In this document: piece after piece, positions 1 through 7,677 of the stretch
How the letters are laid out: every line of letters starts with the position of its first letter
How positions within the stretch are numbered: the stretch's first letter is position 1
NCBI GenBank assembly: GCA_035541995.1
Contig: DATKMG010000589.1
Span: forward strand, 1 to 16,979
Origin: DATKMG01 sp035541995
Lineage (GTDB): Bacteria; Acidobacteriota; Terriglobia; Versatilivoradales; Versatilivoraceae
Direction of reading: 5' to 3'
Length of the DNA stretch: 16,979 bases
The notes under the pieces: model-generated
Seen by the model: the letters and a program-made list of their open reading frames with translations, nothing else
Told to the model about the DNA's origin: nothing
The model's database searches: none
Translations under genes and position numbers: made by a program

Positions 1-1706
1 CTGTAGAGTTTGGTCCCATCCGCATCAGTGCTCTCCCGGAGGTGGTCAAGTGTCCAGCGCCACAAGCGCATGGCACTCGCCAAAGTGCAAGCTCCAGTAC
101 CGGGGTGGCTAGAGGCGATTTGACGCATTTCCTGGATCCAAATCTGGTATCGGGCCAGGAACAACTCGTTCGTCATGGTTACACTCAATTGTCTGCGCTG
201 CACGGCTTCCGGACCTTCATAAGTGGCTTCCAACTGGGCGTCCATCCATTTATGTCCGAGAAAGCCGGGACAATCTTCCGTGATCCCATATCCGCCCATC
301 AAGCTCACAGCTTCACGCATCATGTTAGCGCCGTGACCTGTATTCCAGAGTTTGCAGGCGGGGCAGAGGACATTGACCAATGAATCCAGAAGCGTGTATT
401 GAACTAACGTGTTGGATTGAAGTTGCTTTAGGCGTTCCTCCTTTTGCGACTCCGGCTTCTGGCCAGATAGAGCCAAACACTCCAGTGCGTCTTTCTGAAC
501 TCCGCTTAAGAGCTTCATTTGCGCGCGAGACCCTTCGACTTTCTGTTCAGCGAAGATCTGGTCCATTTTCTTTTCGAGAGGATCGAGTTCGTCGAACAAG
601 CGTGCTGCTTCGAAACCGAGTGATGCGCCGGCTTCGCCTGCCGCCCACACGTCGACCAAACGATGTAGGACGTCCTCCTTCATCTGGAGCCCCAATTCGT
701 ATCGCGGGGAACCCGGGGCAATGTTCTCCCCGCCGCGGAAGCGGCTCCGGTGGTAGCGGATGACTGGTTCGATGGAGGAAAGAAGCTTGGCGGATGTCAT
801 TAGACCCACGGTGACCCGGGTACGGCGAAACACTGCCTCAATGATCTCGCCATGGCTGTATCGGGGAACAATGATGCCATCTTTGATCGTATAGCCTCCG
901 ACGATTCGACTGGCTGGAACTCTCAAACTGAGGACCGGATCTCGGGTTGAGGAGAGTTGATGCACCAGTTTACGTGTCGGAACACCCCTGTCGAAAACGC
1001 CTGGATCCGATTCTTCCAGGATGATCATGCAGCTGCCTTTAATTCGCTCATCTGCAGAATCGACTGCCGCCGTTACGAAATTGGCGAAACCCATGTTGGT
1101 AATGAAACGGCCGCGCTTGTCTACTTGAAGGATGGGTTCCTTGCCGTTCTCCCATTGGAAAATTCGTACTTTTCCTCCAAGGAGTCCGGTCTCAACACCC
1201 ACGTAAGGGATGGGCTCAGTGAGACCAAAGGCACCTCGACCGATCTTGCGAGCTTCTTCAGAAGAGGGCGGAACTGCCCGGCGCATATATGTATCACGCT
1301 GCTCTGGCGTTCCGCGTTCGTGGATGGGGGCGAGCGCGAGGTTTCCGGCAAGACTGCAAGTCGCAGCCCCACCATCCACCCAGGACAATTCGAATGCGAT
1401 GAGTGCCAGTGCCAGGTTCTTAGGACCTGCAATATACCCTCCTTGGTCAGGATCCATATAGGCCGTAGTGATTCCAGCTTCGTCGAAAGCCCCCAACAGC
1501 AGGGCCTTCTGCTCTGTCCACTCATGCGTATTACGGGCGCCTTCCGCAACCAGCCGAGCTACAGGTCCTCGGGCAACTGAACGAGCGGATTGAACCAGCA
1601 TCTGCAGATCAAACCGGTCACCAAACCGCCACATGATCTGGCGGACATCATCTCCGGGGAGGGTCTGCAAAGTCGCGAACTTGTCTTTTGCCGCACTAAT
1701 ATCCAT
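1..1706 (-). CDS. Acyl-CoA dehydrogenase-like flavoprotein, long form (3' end outside the window)
   Basis: Translating the minus strand from ATG at 1706 gives 568 codons with no stop, running off the left edge. The protein should be an FAD-dependent acyl-CoA dehydrogenase oxidising an acyl-CoA at the alpha-beta bond; the substrate cannot be told. Visible signs: an N-terminal helical part with CSLAGNLALAPIHERGTPEQ, a middle-domain motif AFGLTEP near residue 160, and a C-terminal domain with MGGYGITED followed by ATYEGPEAVQRRQL, where the Glu of YEG (about residue 497) is at the usual catalytic-base position. The family is usually about 380-600 residues; this one is still open at 568, with an extra charged helical stretch before the FAD-contacting part. 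Start 1706 has AAAGGA ten bases upstream. An in-frame ATG at 1757 lacks a clear ribosome site and is less likely. Family call is firm; the precise role is not known. Confidence 0.88.
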   Translation of the reverse strand, partial: MDISAAKDKFATLQTLPGDDVRQIMWRFGDRFDLQMLVQSARSVARGPVARLVAEGARNTHEWTEQKALLLGAFDEAGITTAYMDPDQGGYIAGPKNLALALIAFELSWVDGGAATCSLAGNLALAPIHERGTPEQRDTYMRRAVPPSSEEARKIGRGAFGLTEPIPYVGVETGLLGGKVRIFQWENGKEPILQVDKRGRFITNMGFANFVTAAVDSADERIKGSCMIILEESDPGVFDRGVPTRKLVHQLSSTRDPVLSLRVPASRIVGGYTIKDGIIVPRYSHGEIIEAVFRRTRVTVGLMTSAKLLSSIEPVIRYHRSRFRGGENIAPGSPRYELGLQMKEDVLHRLVDVWAAGEAGASLGFEAARLFDELDPLEKKMDQIFAEQKVEGSRAQMKLLSGVQKDALECLALSGQKPESQKEERLKQLQSNTLVQYTLLDSLVNVLCPACKLWNTGHGANMMREAVSLMGGYGITEDCPGFLGHKWMDAQLEATYEGPEAVQRRQLSVTMTNELFLARYQIWIQEMRQIASSHPGTGACTLASAMRLWRWTLDHLRESTDADGTKLY

Positions 1707-1824
1707 GGAACCTGCATCCTTTCTGATCCGTTCGAACCCTGCAGAACCAGCAATCATCCGGGTGGAGGTGCATCTCGAAGATCAACAGAATCGGCCTACA
1801 AATACGACAGGCACTTCCGCCCGA

Positions 1825-1841
1825 GATCTGCAGAGCAGATC
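1825..1841. repeat. Short perfect hairpin GATCTGC-AGA-GCAGATC
   Basis: A 7-bp perfect inverted repeat with a 3-base loop lies about 120 bases before the acyl-CoA dehydrogenase start, inside its predicted leader. A looser outer pair (ATCAAC at 1781-1786 and GTTGAT at 1843-1848) lies around the left side of it. No T tract follows on either strand, so it does not look like an intrinsic terminator. It may be an operator or a leader hairpin. Elsewhere in the 331-base gap 1707-2037 I see only the candidate promoter at 1917-1946 and no gene. Confidence 0.35.
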
Positions 1842-1916
1842 AGTTGATATAGGCAGTGCATCAGGGTGTTCAGATTGGGAAGGGCCCCCGCTGCTGTCGC
1901 CCCTTACAATTGGGCA

Positions 1917-1946
1917 ACGTTAACCGAGACTTCGCAGGTTTGTCAA
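1917..1946 (-). promoter_or_regulatory. Candidate sigma70-type promoter for the acyl-CoA dehydrogenase gene
   Basis: On the minus strand a perfect -35 box TTGACA (1946-1941) is followed after 18 bases by TAACGT (1922-1917), which keeps the first two and the last base of the -10 consensus. Transcription would start near 1910 and leave a leader of about 200 bases. The -35 box overlaps an inverted repeat TTGTC-N8-GACAA (1940-1957) that could be a regulator site. The -10 box is weak, so this is tentative. Confidence 0.35.
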
Positions 1947-2037
1947 GGACTCGACAAGGCAGCCCAGCTGTATTGAGGGCCTGGGTAGTCTGCAGTCAAC
2001 CACTCATCGGAACCGAAAGGGCCCCAATCCCTGAGCT

Positions 2038-3594
2038 TCAGATGCCTAATTCCTTCAGGGCCTCACCGGCAGCAGACAAATTGGCAAGTCGCATCTCAGA
2101 GTACTTTCTGGAGAGAACCACGCCAGAGGCCCCCGCGGTTAAAGCCGCTTTGACAGCGGCCCGTACATCCGAGGGTTGAGTCTTCTTCTCCCCCTTTTCC
2201 GTTGGGATGTCTATGTCAATCCCGGGATAGATTGGGATCTCGCTATGCACTCCGGCAACAGCCCGTTTAGTTTCGCGCGCAACATATTCAGGAGACAAGC
2301 CTGCGGTAGCCAGCTTTTCAAAGCTCGCCTCCCCCTCGTACCCCATTATTTTGTAATAAAGGGGGAGAGTCTCCTCAGGCTTTGCGTCACGAAAAATGGA
2401 GGTGTGGATGTTCCTTAGGAATTCTCCCATTCGTGGTCCACCGCAATTGTTATACATGACCACTTTGAGATAATCCGAATTCTGCCGAAGCTTTGAGTAG
2501 TCTTGTTCCGCTCGATAGAAAGGATTGAAGGAATTATTGTGCCAGATATGCCAACCGACCTGAACCTGGGGATTGATAGACTTTACGGTGCCATAGATTT
2601 CGCCATAAACCTCTTGTTGGCTGTCCGTCCATAGCTTTTCCCATGCAAGGATTTCAGGGTAATTCAGTAGCAGACGCCAGAAGGAGACAAAGTAGCCGTC
2701 ACTCGGCCGTTGGCCCGAACGAGCAACTTGGACAAAACGATCCAGCTCCATAAGGCCCTGTTGGGCGCGCTCGACGGAGATTCCTCGATCTTGACCTCTT
2801 TTGCGGCAGTACTGGCAAAAGCAGGTTAATGGGGCGGGACCGTCAAATTCGCCGTGATGTGCGCCAATCGCGTGATTAAAGGGACCCTGCCGTTCAGAAC
2901 CCCACATAATTCCATCGATCTTGTGGGACTTGATATAGTCCTCGACCAGAGATTTAAGAAAATCCCTGATTTCCGGATGACTAAGACATGCTTGGTCAGT
3001 GCGACGTCCGTAAATGTCAATCTCCGCCATGGTCTCAAACCCTGGAAGAAACTGTGGATTGTAGACGTCTTCCAACCAGCAGTAGCTTTGCATTCCACGC
3101 GCTCTGGCTTTGGGCACAACTGTCGTTAAGAGGTCGAAGTTGCCCAGGTCCGGCGCACGAAAGTTCTTCAGCGCAGTTTTCATGTAGTATTCGGGGTGTA
3201 TGTCTGTGTAACTGCCTCCATGAAAGGTCTCTGTGTCGTATTGCTGGGCCCCGTGATCGGGTAAGGGTTGGCCTGGGAGTTGACGGCCGGCGATGCCGCG
3301 ACCATAGGTAAAGACAGCCAACATCAGGGTGTTAACGTGAGCTCGCTCCTGGAGAATATCGAGTACATGATCGACGCCTTCGTCCACAAACGAAACTGCG
3401 CCAACTTGTATCGCGACGAATTTCTTGTTAGCTACTTTACTGCTTAACCTGGATTCGACGGGGGAAGGCGATATGCTTGGTGCCGTTTGAACTGTGATCG
3501 GCATACGGTTTTCGAACACGGTCAGGACAGCGGTCGACTTCTTTAGAAAGTCCCGCCGTGATTGTTTGCTGAAAGCAAGAGCAAGTCGACGCAT
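2038..3594 (-). CDS. Tat-exported TIM-barrel, glycosidase-like protein
   Basis: 518 residues. The N-terminus carries a twin-arginine motif, SRRDFLKKS (residues 12-20), which points to export in folded form by the Tat system. The following stretch is less hydrophobic than usual and has a Glu and two Arg, so export may be weak or the signal partly decayed. The body reads like the alpha/beta-barrel putative glycoside hydrolases found in Acidobacteriota and Planctomycetota: aromatic-rich loops (SYCWLEDVYN near 170, VGWHIWHNN), a strand ending DGIMWGSERQGPF (227-239) with Glu234 as a possible catalytic acid, and a Cys cluster CFCQYC (258-263) that could bind metal or form disulfides. ATG 3594 has AGGGAGTG seven bases upstream. 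It lies in the same direction as the acyl-CoA dehydrogenase but 331 bases away, so probably a separate unit. Substrate unknown. Confidence 0.75.
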   Translation of the reverse strand: MRRLALAFSKQSRRDFLKKSTAVLTVFENRMPITVQTAPSISPSPVESRLSSKVANKKFVAIQVGAVSFVDEGVDHVLDILQERAHVNTLMLAVFTYGRGIAGRQLPGQPLPDHGAQQYDTETFHGGSYTDIHPEYYMKTALKNFRAPDLGNFDLLTTVVPKARARGMQSYCWLEDVYNPQFLPGFETMAEIDIYGRRTDQACLSHPEIRDFLKSLVEDYIKSHKIDGIMWGSERQGPFNHAIGAHHGEFDGPAPLTCFCQYCRKRGQDRGISVERAQQGLMELDRFVQVARSGQRPSDGYFVSFWRLLLNYPEILAWEKLWTDSQQEVYGEIYGTVKSINPQVQVGWHIWHNNSFNPFYRAEQDYSKLRQNSDYLKVVMYNNCGGPRMGEFLRNIHTSIFRDAKPEETLPLYYKIMGYEGEASFEKLATAGLSPEYVARETKRAVAGVHSEIPIYPGIDIDIPTEKGEKKTQPSDVRAAVKAALTAGASGVVLSRKYSEMRLANLSAAGEALKELGI

Positions 3595-3710
3595 GGGTCC
3601 ACTCCCTTCATCGGTAGTTGTTTGACATGCTAATGCAATTCTGGAGTATTAATTAGAGGAATAGGACAAGGTCGCATGGCCAGAAACGTGAGGAAAACAT
3701 CAATAGAAAT

Positions 3711-3726
3711 GAGTCGGGTCAGACTC
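3711..3726 (-). terminator. Weak hairpin at the 3' end of the small zinc-ribbon gene
   Basis: GAGTC-TGACCC-GACTC on the minus strand forms a 5-bp stem with a 6-base loop and begins at the last base of the TAG stop of the 71-residue gene. ATTTCTATT follows, only a weak T-rich tail, so termination would be poor. It could instead be a short repeat-type palindrome. Between it and the ATG at 3594 I see no further gene. Confidence 0.3.
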
Positions 3727-3941
3727 TATCTTACTGCCCAACCAGGATATTGGGTTAGAACTTCTTTGGGGACACAAGATAAACAAACCCATAGATCTTG
3801 CGCAACCAGATAACGCCGCTCGCTGGGACGTCGGCAAACATCACATTTGCGAGCTGCTTCGGTCTTAGCTCTTGCGGTTCGATGGTAGTTCCTCGACGAA
3901 GCCGTTCCCATTTTGGAGATTACAATGTGGTTGAGGGGCAT
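3726..3941 (-). CDS. Small putative zinc-ribbon protein
   Basis: 71 residues, not recognised. It is cytoplasmic by appearance, basic, with no signal or membrane segment. It carries two Cys pairs: CDVC (about 33-36) and CLSC (about 53-56), separated by 16 residues that include a hydrophobic strand YLVAQDLWV. This is the spacing of a compact zinc ribbon or zinc knuckle, but the function cannot be named. The start ATG at 3941 has GGAG nine bases upstream. A plausible promoter (-35 TTGCGG, -10 TATACT) lies about 50 bases before it. An overlapping plus-strand frame (3798-4016) has no such features and is less credible. The gene is divergent from pncB and shares its control region, so a DNA- or RNA-binding role there is possible but unproven. 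Confidence 0.5.
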   Translation of the reverse strand: MPLNHIVISKMGTASSRNYHRTARAKTEAARKCDVCRRPSERRYLVAQDLWVCLSCVPKEVLTQYPGWAVR

Positions 3942-3979
3942 CGATATTCTCCATGTAGAAGTGTGCGAATTCTCTTCGC

Positions 3980-4013
3980 TCTAGACAGATGTCAGTATAG
4001 ACATCCGTCTAGA
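3980..4013. promoter_or_regulatory. 34-bp near-perfect palindrome, likely operator in the divergent control region
   Basis: Arms TCTAGACAGATGTC (3980-3993) and GACATCCGTCTAGA (4000-4013) are reverse complements with a single mismatch and a 6-base centre, AGTATA. The right part also holds a smaller palindrome TAGAC-N4-GTCTA (4002... read as part of the right arm and its left neighbour, starting at 3998), a form typical of TetR-family operators. The minus-strand -10 box TATACT is exactly the centre, so a bound protein would block that promoter. No T tract follows, so it is not a terminator. Which protein binds it is unknown. Confidence 0.6.
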
Positions 4014-4022
4014 TAACCGCAA
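3994..4022 (-). promoter_or_regulatory. Candidate promoter of the small zinc-ribbon gene
   Basis: On the minus strand TTGCGG (4022-4017) and TATACT (3999-3994) are 17 bases apart, the ideal sigma70 spacing. Transcription would begin near 3987, about 46 bases before the ATG at 3941. The -10 box sits in the centre of the 34-bp palindrome, which suggests repression by a dimeric or tetrameric regulator. Confidence 0.45.
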
Positions 4023-4086
4023 GGGAAAAATGTTAGAGGCTGCGAGTTTTTTTCAAAGAAGCCCATGAGGACAAAAAAGTTAGGAT

Positions 4087-4115
4087 TTGACACCACCTCT
4101 CCTATGGTGTAATAA
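4087..4115 (+). promoter_or_regulatory. Near-consensus sigma70 promoter of the pncB-nadE-pncA operon
   Basis: TTGACA (4087-4092), a 17-base spacer and TAATAA (4110-4115) form a strong housekeeping promoter. The -10 box ends 8 bases before the pncB ATG at 4124, so the transcript should begin at about 4122-4124. The mRNA would then be leaderless or nearly so, and the sequence between the -10 box and the ATG (GGCAGAGT) could not serve as a normal ribosome binding site. From 4023 to 4086 I see only A- and T-rich runs without a clear signal. Confidence 0.65.
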
Positions 4116-4123
4116 GGCAGAGT

Positions 4124-5650
4124 ATGAAGCACGACTCCAGAAATTTCCCGGCGTTTCAACTAGAGAGGTTTAACCACTCTCTTGCGCTCCTCACAGACTT
4201 GTACCAGCTCACCATGGCCTATGCCTATTGGAAGTCTGGACTTAAAGATCTGGAAGCGGTATTTCATCTGTACTTTCGAAAGAACCCTTTCCAGGGAGGA
4301 TTCAGTGTAGCTTGTGGGCTTGAGTATGTCCTCGGTTTTCTCCAAGCGCTTCAATTTACAACAGAAGAGACGGGATACCTGGCACAATTGAAAGGGAATG
4401 ATGACCGTCCCCTTTTTCCACAAGAGTTCTTGGACTATCTCCTGGAAATGCAGTTTTCCTGTGACGTGGACGCGATTCCTGAAGGCACCATCATTTTCCC
4501 CCAAGAACCGATGCTGCGTGTCCAAGGCCCCATCCTTCAGTGTCAGATTCTGGAAACCCCGTTGCTAAACATGATCAATTTTCAGACTCTCATTGCCACG
4601 AAGGCCGCTCGTGTTCTAATTGCGGCCCGCGGAGAACCGGTGCTGGAATTCGGTCTGCGGCGGGCCCAGGGTATTGATGGGGCTCTGGCTGCGAGCCGCG
4701 CGGCATACATCGGCGGGTGTGCGGCAACGTCAAATGTCCTGGCTGGTCAACTTTTTGGGATTCCAGTCAAAGGAACCCACGCCCACAGTTGGGTGATGGT
4801 CTTTGAAGACGAGTTGGAGTCATTCAAGTCATATGCGGAGGCGATGCCCAACAATTGCATTTTTCTGGTGGATACTTACAACAGCCTTCATGGTGTTCGC
4901 AAGGCAGTGGAGGTAGGACACTGGCTTCAGCAGCAGGGCCACAAAATGATTGGGATTCGCCTGGATTCAGGAGATCTGGCTTACCTGAGCATCGAAGCCA
5001 GAAAGATTTTGGACGCGGCGGGATTCAGTGATGCCGTGATAGTCGCCAGCAATGATCTCGATGAGCATATTATAACTAGCTTGAAGGAACAGCAAGCCGC
5101 TATCAACGTTTGGGGAGTTGGTACCAAGTTGGTAACAGCCTATGAAGAGCCGGCGTTGGGCGGGGTATACAAATTGTCGGCCCTTCGTGAAGCTTCGGGA
5201 CCCTGGGTACACAAGGTCAAGCTGTCAGAGCAAGGGATGAAGATCACCACCCCTGGGAGGCATCAAGTACGGCGGTTCTTTTCGGAAAGGGAATTCCTCG
5301 CAGATATCATTTATGACTTAGACCTTGGGATCAGCAATGGGTGCACTTTGGTGGATCCAATGGATCTAACGCGTAGAAAGCATATTTTGCCCGGGACCGA
5401 ACATCAGGACCTGCTTGTACCTGTATTTCGCCGGGGCCAATTGGTCTACACACCACCCTCAATTAACGAGAGCAGACGGAAGGTTCAGGAACAACTGGCT
5501 CGGTTTCATTCCGGAATTAAGCGGTTTGTAAACCCTCACCAATATCCTGTGGGATTAGAGCAACGTTTGCACGATCTCAGAACGAAACTGATTTTGAGAG
5601 CTCGAGGAGTGTCGGCTGACGAGATCACCCAGCCTTGGGGATGGCGCTGA
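4124..5650 (+). CDS. pncB: Nicotinate phosphoribosyltransferase
   Basis: 508 residues, cytoplasmic. It joins nicotinate to PRPP, with ATP hydrolysis, to give nicotinate mononucleotide in the Preiss-Handler salvage route. Family hallmarks in order: LLTDLYQLTMAYAYW (22-36), an FGLRRAQG loop (176-183), GTHAHSWVM (217-225) with His221 at the position of the phosphorylated catalytic His, VDTYN (249-253), IRLDSGDL (278-285), and VWGVGTKLVTAYEEPALGGVYKL in the barrel's C-terminal part. Length fits the bacterial/animal-type NAPRT of about 480-540 residues. ATG 4124 is the only credible start before the conserved LLTDLYQ; no in-frame GTG or TTG lies between. It has no normal leader because the promoter abuts the start codon. 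It is the first gene of the operon, 28 bases before nadE. Confidence 0.95.
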   Translation: MKHDSRNFPAFQLERFNHSLALLTDLYQLTMAYAYWKSGLKDLEAVFHLYFRKNPFQGGFSVACGLEYVLGFLQALQFTTEETGYLAQLKGNDDRPLFPQEFLDYLLEMQFSCDVDAIPEGTIIFPQEPMLRVQGPILQCQILETPLLNMINFQTLIATKAARVLIAARGEPVLEFGLRRAQGIDGALAASRAAYIGGCAATSNVLAGQLFGIPVKGTHAHSWVMVFEDELESFKSYAEAMPNNCIFLVDTYNSLHGVRKAVEVGHWLQQQGHKMIGIRLDSGDLAYLSIEARKILDAAGFSDAVIVASNDLDEHIITSLKEQQAAINVWGVGTKLVTAYEEPALGGVYKLSALREASGPWVHKVKLSEQGMKITTPGRHQVRRFFSEREFLADIIYDLDLGISNGCTLVDPMDLTRRKHILPGTEHQDLLVPVFRRGQLVYTPPSINESRRKVQEQLARFHSGIKRFVNPHQYPVGLEQRLHDLRTKLILRARGVSADEITQPWGWR

Positions 5651-5678
5651 GTTTCGGCAGAATCACGAAGGAGCAACT

Positions 5679-7673
5679 ATGAAGTTGATCAGGGTGGGAG
5701 CCGCAGTCCTGAATCAAACCCCCCTGGCTTGGGAAGGTAATCAGTGCAACATTCTGGGGGCCATTCGGGCGGCAAAAGAACAGAACGTGAGCGTTCTTTG
5801 TCTTCCGGAATTGTGCATTACTGGTTATGGTTGCGAAGATGCCTTTCATTCACCCGGGGTTCTGAGAACAGCATGGGAAGTATTACAGGATACGGTTGCG
5901 GCAACTCGGGGAATCATTGTCTCGATCGGATTGCCTCTTTTTTATCAAAAAGGGGTCTTCAACACGGCATGCCTGATTTGTGATGGCCAGATTGCCGGAT
6001 TTGCCGCAAAGCAGTACCTGGCTGGGGAGGGTATCCATTACGAACCGCGCTGGTTTAAACCATGGCCGAGCGGCGTACATACAGAGATCATCATCGGAGA
6101 CAGAATCTATATCCTGGGAGATATTTTCTTCGACTGTGGTGGCATCAAGATTGGTTTCGAAATCTGTGAGGATGCTTGGGTTGCCAATCGCCCGGGAGGG
6201 GGCCTGGCGCTTAAGGGAGTCGACATTATTCTAAATCCCAGCGCCAGTCATTTCGCTTTCGGAAAGTACGAAGTCCGAAAGCGATTTGTCATGGAAGGAT
6301 CCCGTGCCTTTGGTGTGAGTTACGTCTATTCGAATCTGCTTGGCAATGAGGCTGGTCGGGCCATTTATGATGGGGGAGCCTTGATTGCATGCGGGGGGAA
6401 GTTAGCGGCCATCGGACCCCGTTTTTCATTTGCCGATTGCCAGATGACGACGGCACTTGTTGACATCGATGCCACCCGTATGGAACAGGCCCGGACTGGC
6501 AGTTTCAACCCAGCCTTGATCGATCGGCCTGACGATTGTGTCCAGATCGAGTACTCTTTCGCTGAACAGTCCCCCGAATTAAGTCCGCCTGTCCATCAGA
6601 CTTGGGAGCTTAGTCTTCATTTGAAAGAAGAAGAATTTGCACGGGCCATCTCGCTGGCTCTTTTCGACTATTTGAGGAAGAGCCGCTCTCAGGGATTTGT
6701 GGTTTCACTGAGCGGGGGTGCCGACTCCTCTGCCGTTTGCTGCCTCGTAGGCCTGATGGTGGAATTCGGGGTAAAGGAACTTGGACTAGAGGGTTTCATG
6801 AAAAGGCTTCCGGCGCAGTGGCTGGAGGTAGAGAACAGCCGAGACCTCATGAGGAAGCTGCTTCTTTGTGTGTACCAGTCAACCCGGAATAGCTCTACTA
6901 CAACCCGGAATGCAGCCTGCCAGGTTGCTGGCTCATTGGGTGCGGAATTCTTGGAACTTGATGTAGATGAGATGGTCGGGAATTATGTAGAAATAGTCTC
7001 GGAAGCAGTAGGACGAGAGTTGACCTGGGATCGAGATGATCTGGCTTTACAGAATATTCAGGCCAGAGTTCGCTCCCCGAGCGTATGGATGCTAGCCAAT
7101 CTCCGCAATGCGTTACTGCTCTCAACGAGCAATCGATCTGAAGCGGCAGTCGGGTACGCCACAATGGATGGGGATACTTCTGGCGGATTAAGTCCCATTG
7201 CCGGGATTGATAAGGCCTTCCTGCGTCGCTGGCTGTGCTGGATGGAAAAGAATGGTCCTGAGGGGCTGCATTCCTTTCCTGAACTCCAGGTCGTTACCAC
7301 TCAGACCCCTACAGCGGAACTTCGTCCCCAAGAAACAGGGCAAACCGACGAACAAGATCTCATGCCCTACGAGTTGTTAGACGCTATAGAGAGGGCTGCT
7401 ATTCGTGACAAGATGATGCCGGTGGAAGTCTTCCAACTGATGCAATCCCAGTTCCCACAACATGATTCCCTCCAATTGGGGAAATGGATTGAGCGTTTCT
7501 TCGGTCTCTGGTGCCGAAACCAGTGGAAACGTGAAAGGTACGCTCCATCCTTTCACGTGGACGACGAAAACCTGGACCCCAAGACATGGTGCAGGTTCCC
7601 AATCTTGTCGGGCGGCTTCCAAAAGGAACTTGCAGAGTTGAGGGTCTATGTAGAGTCGACTCGGGCCAAGTGA
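5679..7673 (+). CDS. nadE: Glutamine-dependent NAD+ synthase
   Basis: 664 residues, cytoplasmic. It amidates nicotinate adenine dinucleotide to NAD+ using ATP, taking ammonia from glutamine. The N-terminal nitrilase-type amidase domain (about 1-280) shows the full triad: Glu44 in LPELCITGYG, Lys111 in AAKQYLAGEG, and Cys163 in GFEICEDAW. The C-terminal synthetase domain carries the ATP pyrophosphatase loop SGGADSS (345-351), then NIQARVRS and LSTSNRSEAAVGYATMDGDTSGGLSPI near 466-500. Length matches two-domain bacterial enzymes. The ATG at 5679 has AAGGAG five bases upstream, a strong ribosome site and better than that of its operon partners. It lies 28 bases after pncB and 4 before pncA, so the three are surely cotranscribed. 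Confidence 0.95.
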   Translation: MKLIRVGAAVLNQTPLAWEGNQCNILGAIRAAKEQNVSVLCLPELCITGYGCEDAFHSPGVLRTAWEVLQDTVAATRGIIVSIGLPLFYQKGVFNTACLICDGQIAGFAAKQYLAGEGIHYEPRWFKPWPSGVHTEIIIGDRIYILGDIFFDCGGIKIGFEICEDAWVANRPGGGLALKGVDIILNPSASHFAFGKYEVRKRFVMEGSRAFGVSYVYSNLLGNEAGRAIYDGGALIACGGKLAAIGPRFSFADCQMTTALVDIDATRMEQARTGSFNPALIDRPDDCVQIEYSFAEQSPELSPPVHQTWELSLHLKEEEFARAISLALFDYLRKSRSQGFVVSLSGGADSSAVCCLVGLMVEFGVKELGLEGFMKRLPAQWLEVENSRDLMRKLLLCVYQSTRNSSTTTRNAACQVAGSLGAEFLELDVDEMVGNYVEIVSEAVGRELTWDRDDLALQNIQARVRSPSVWMLANLRNALLLSTSNRSEAAVGYATMDGDTSGGLSPIAGIDKAFLRRWLCWMEKNGPEGLHSFPELQVVTTQTPTAELRPQETGQTDEQDLMPYELLDAIERAAIRDKMMPVEVFQLMQSQFPQHDSLQLGKWIERFFGLWCRNQWKRERYAPSFHVDDENLDPKTWCRFPILSGGFQKELAELRVYVESTRAK

Positions 7674-7677
7674 TGCC

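Noticed and set aside
42..1580. Plus-strand reading frames at 42-383, 380-763 and 957-1580 and minus-strand frame 1549-1121
   Set aside because: All lie over the minus-strand acyl-CoA dehydrogenase frame, which reads through without a stop and carries family motifs. They have no recognisable features.
1559..1753. Minus-strand frame of 64 residues starting at ATG 1753
   Set aside because: Out of frame with, and overlapping, the start of the acyl-CoA dehydrogenase gene; its product has no motif.
3798..4016. Plus-strand frame of 72 residues opposite the zinc-ribbon gene
   Set aside because: It runs across the palindrome and promoter region, has no ribosome site or motif, and competes with a better minus-strand gene.
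4048..4054. Run of seven T on the plus strand after AGGCTGCGAG, considered as an intrinsic terminator
   Set aside because: Only a 4-bp stem (CGCA with TGCG, widely separated) precedes it, and no gene on the plus strand ends here.
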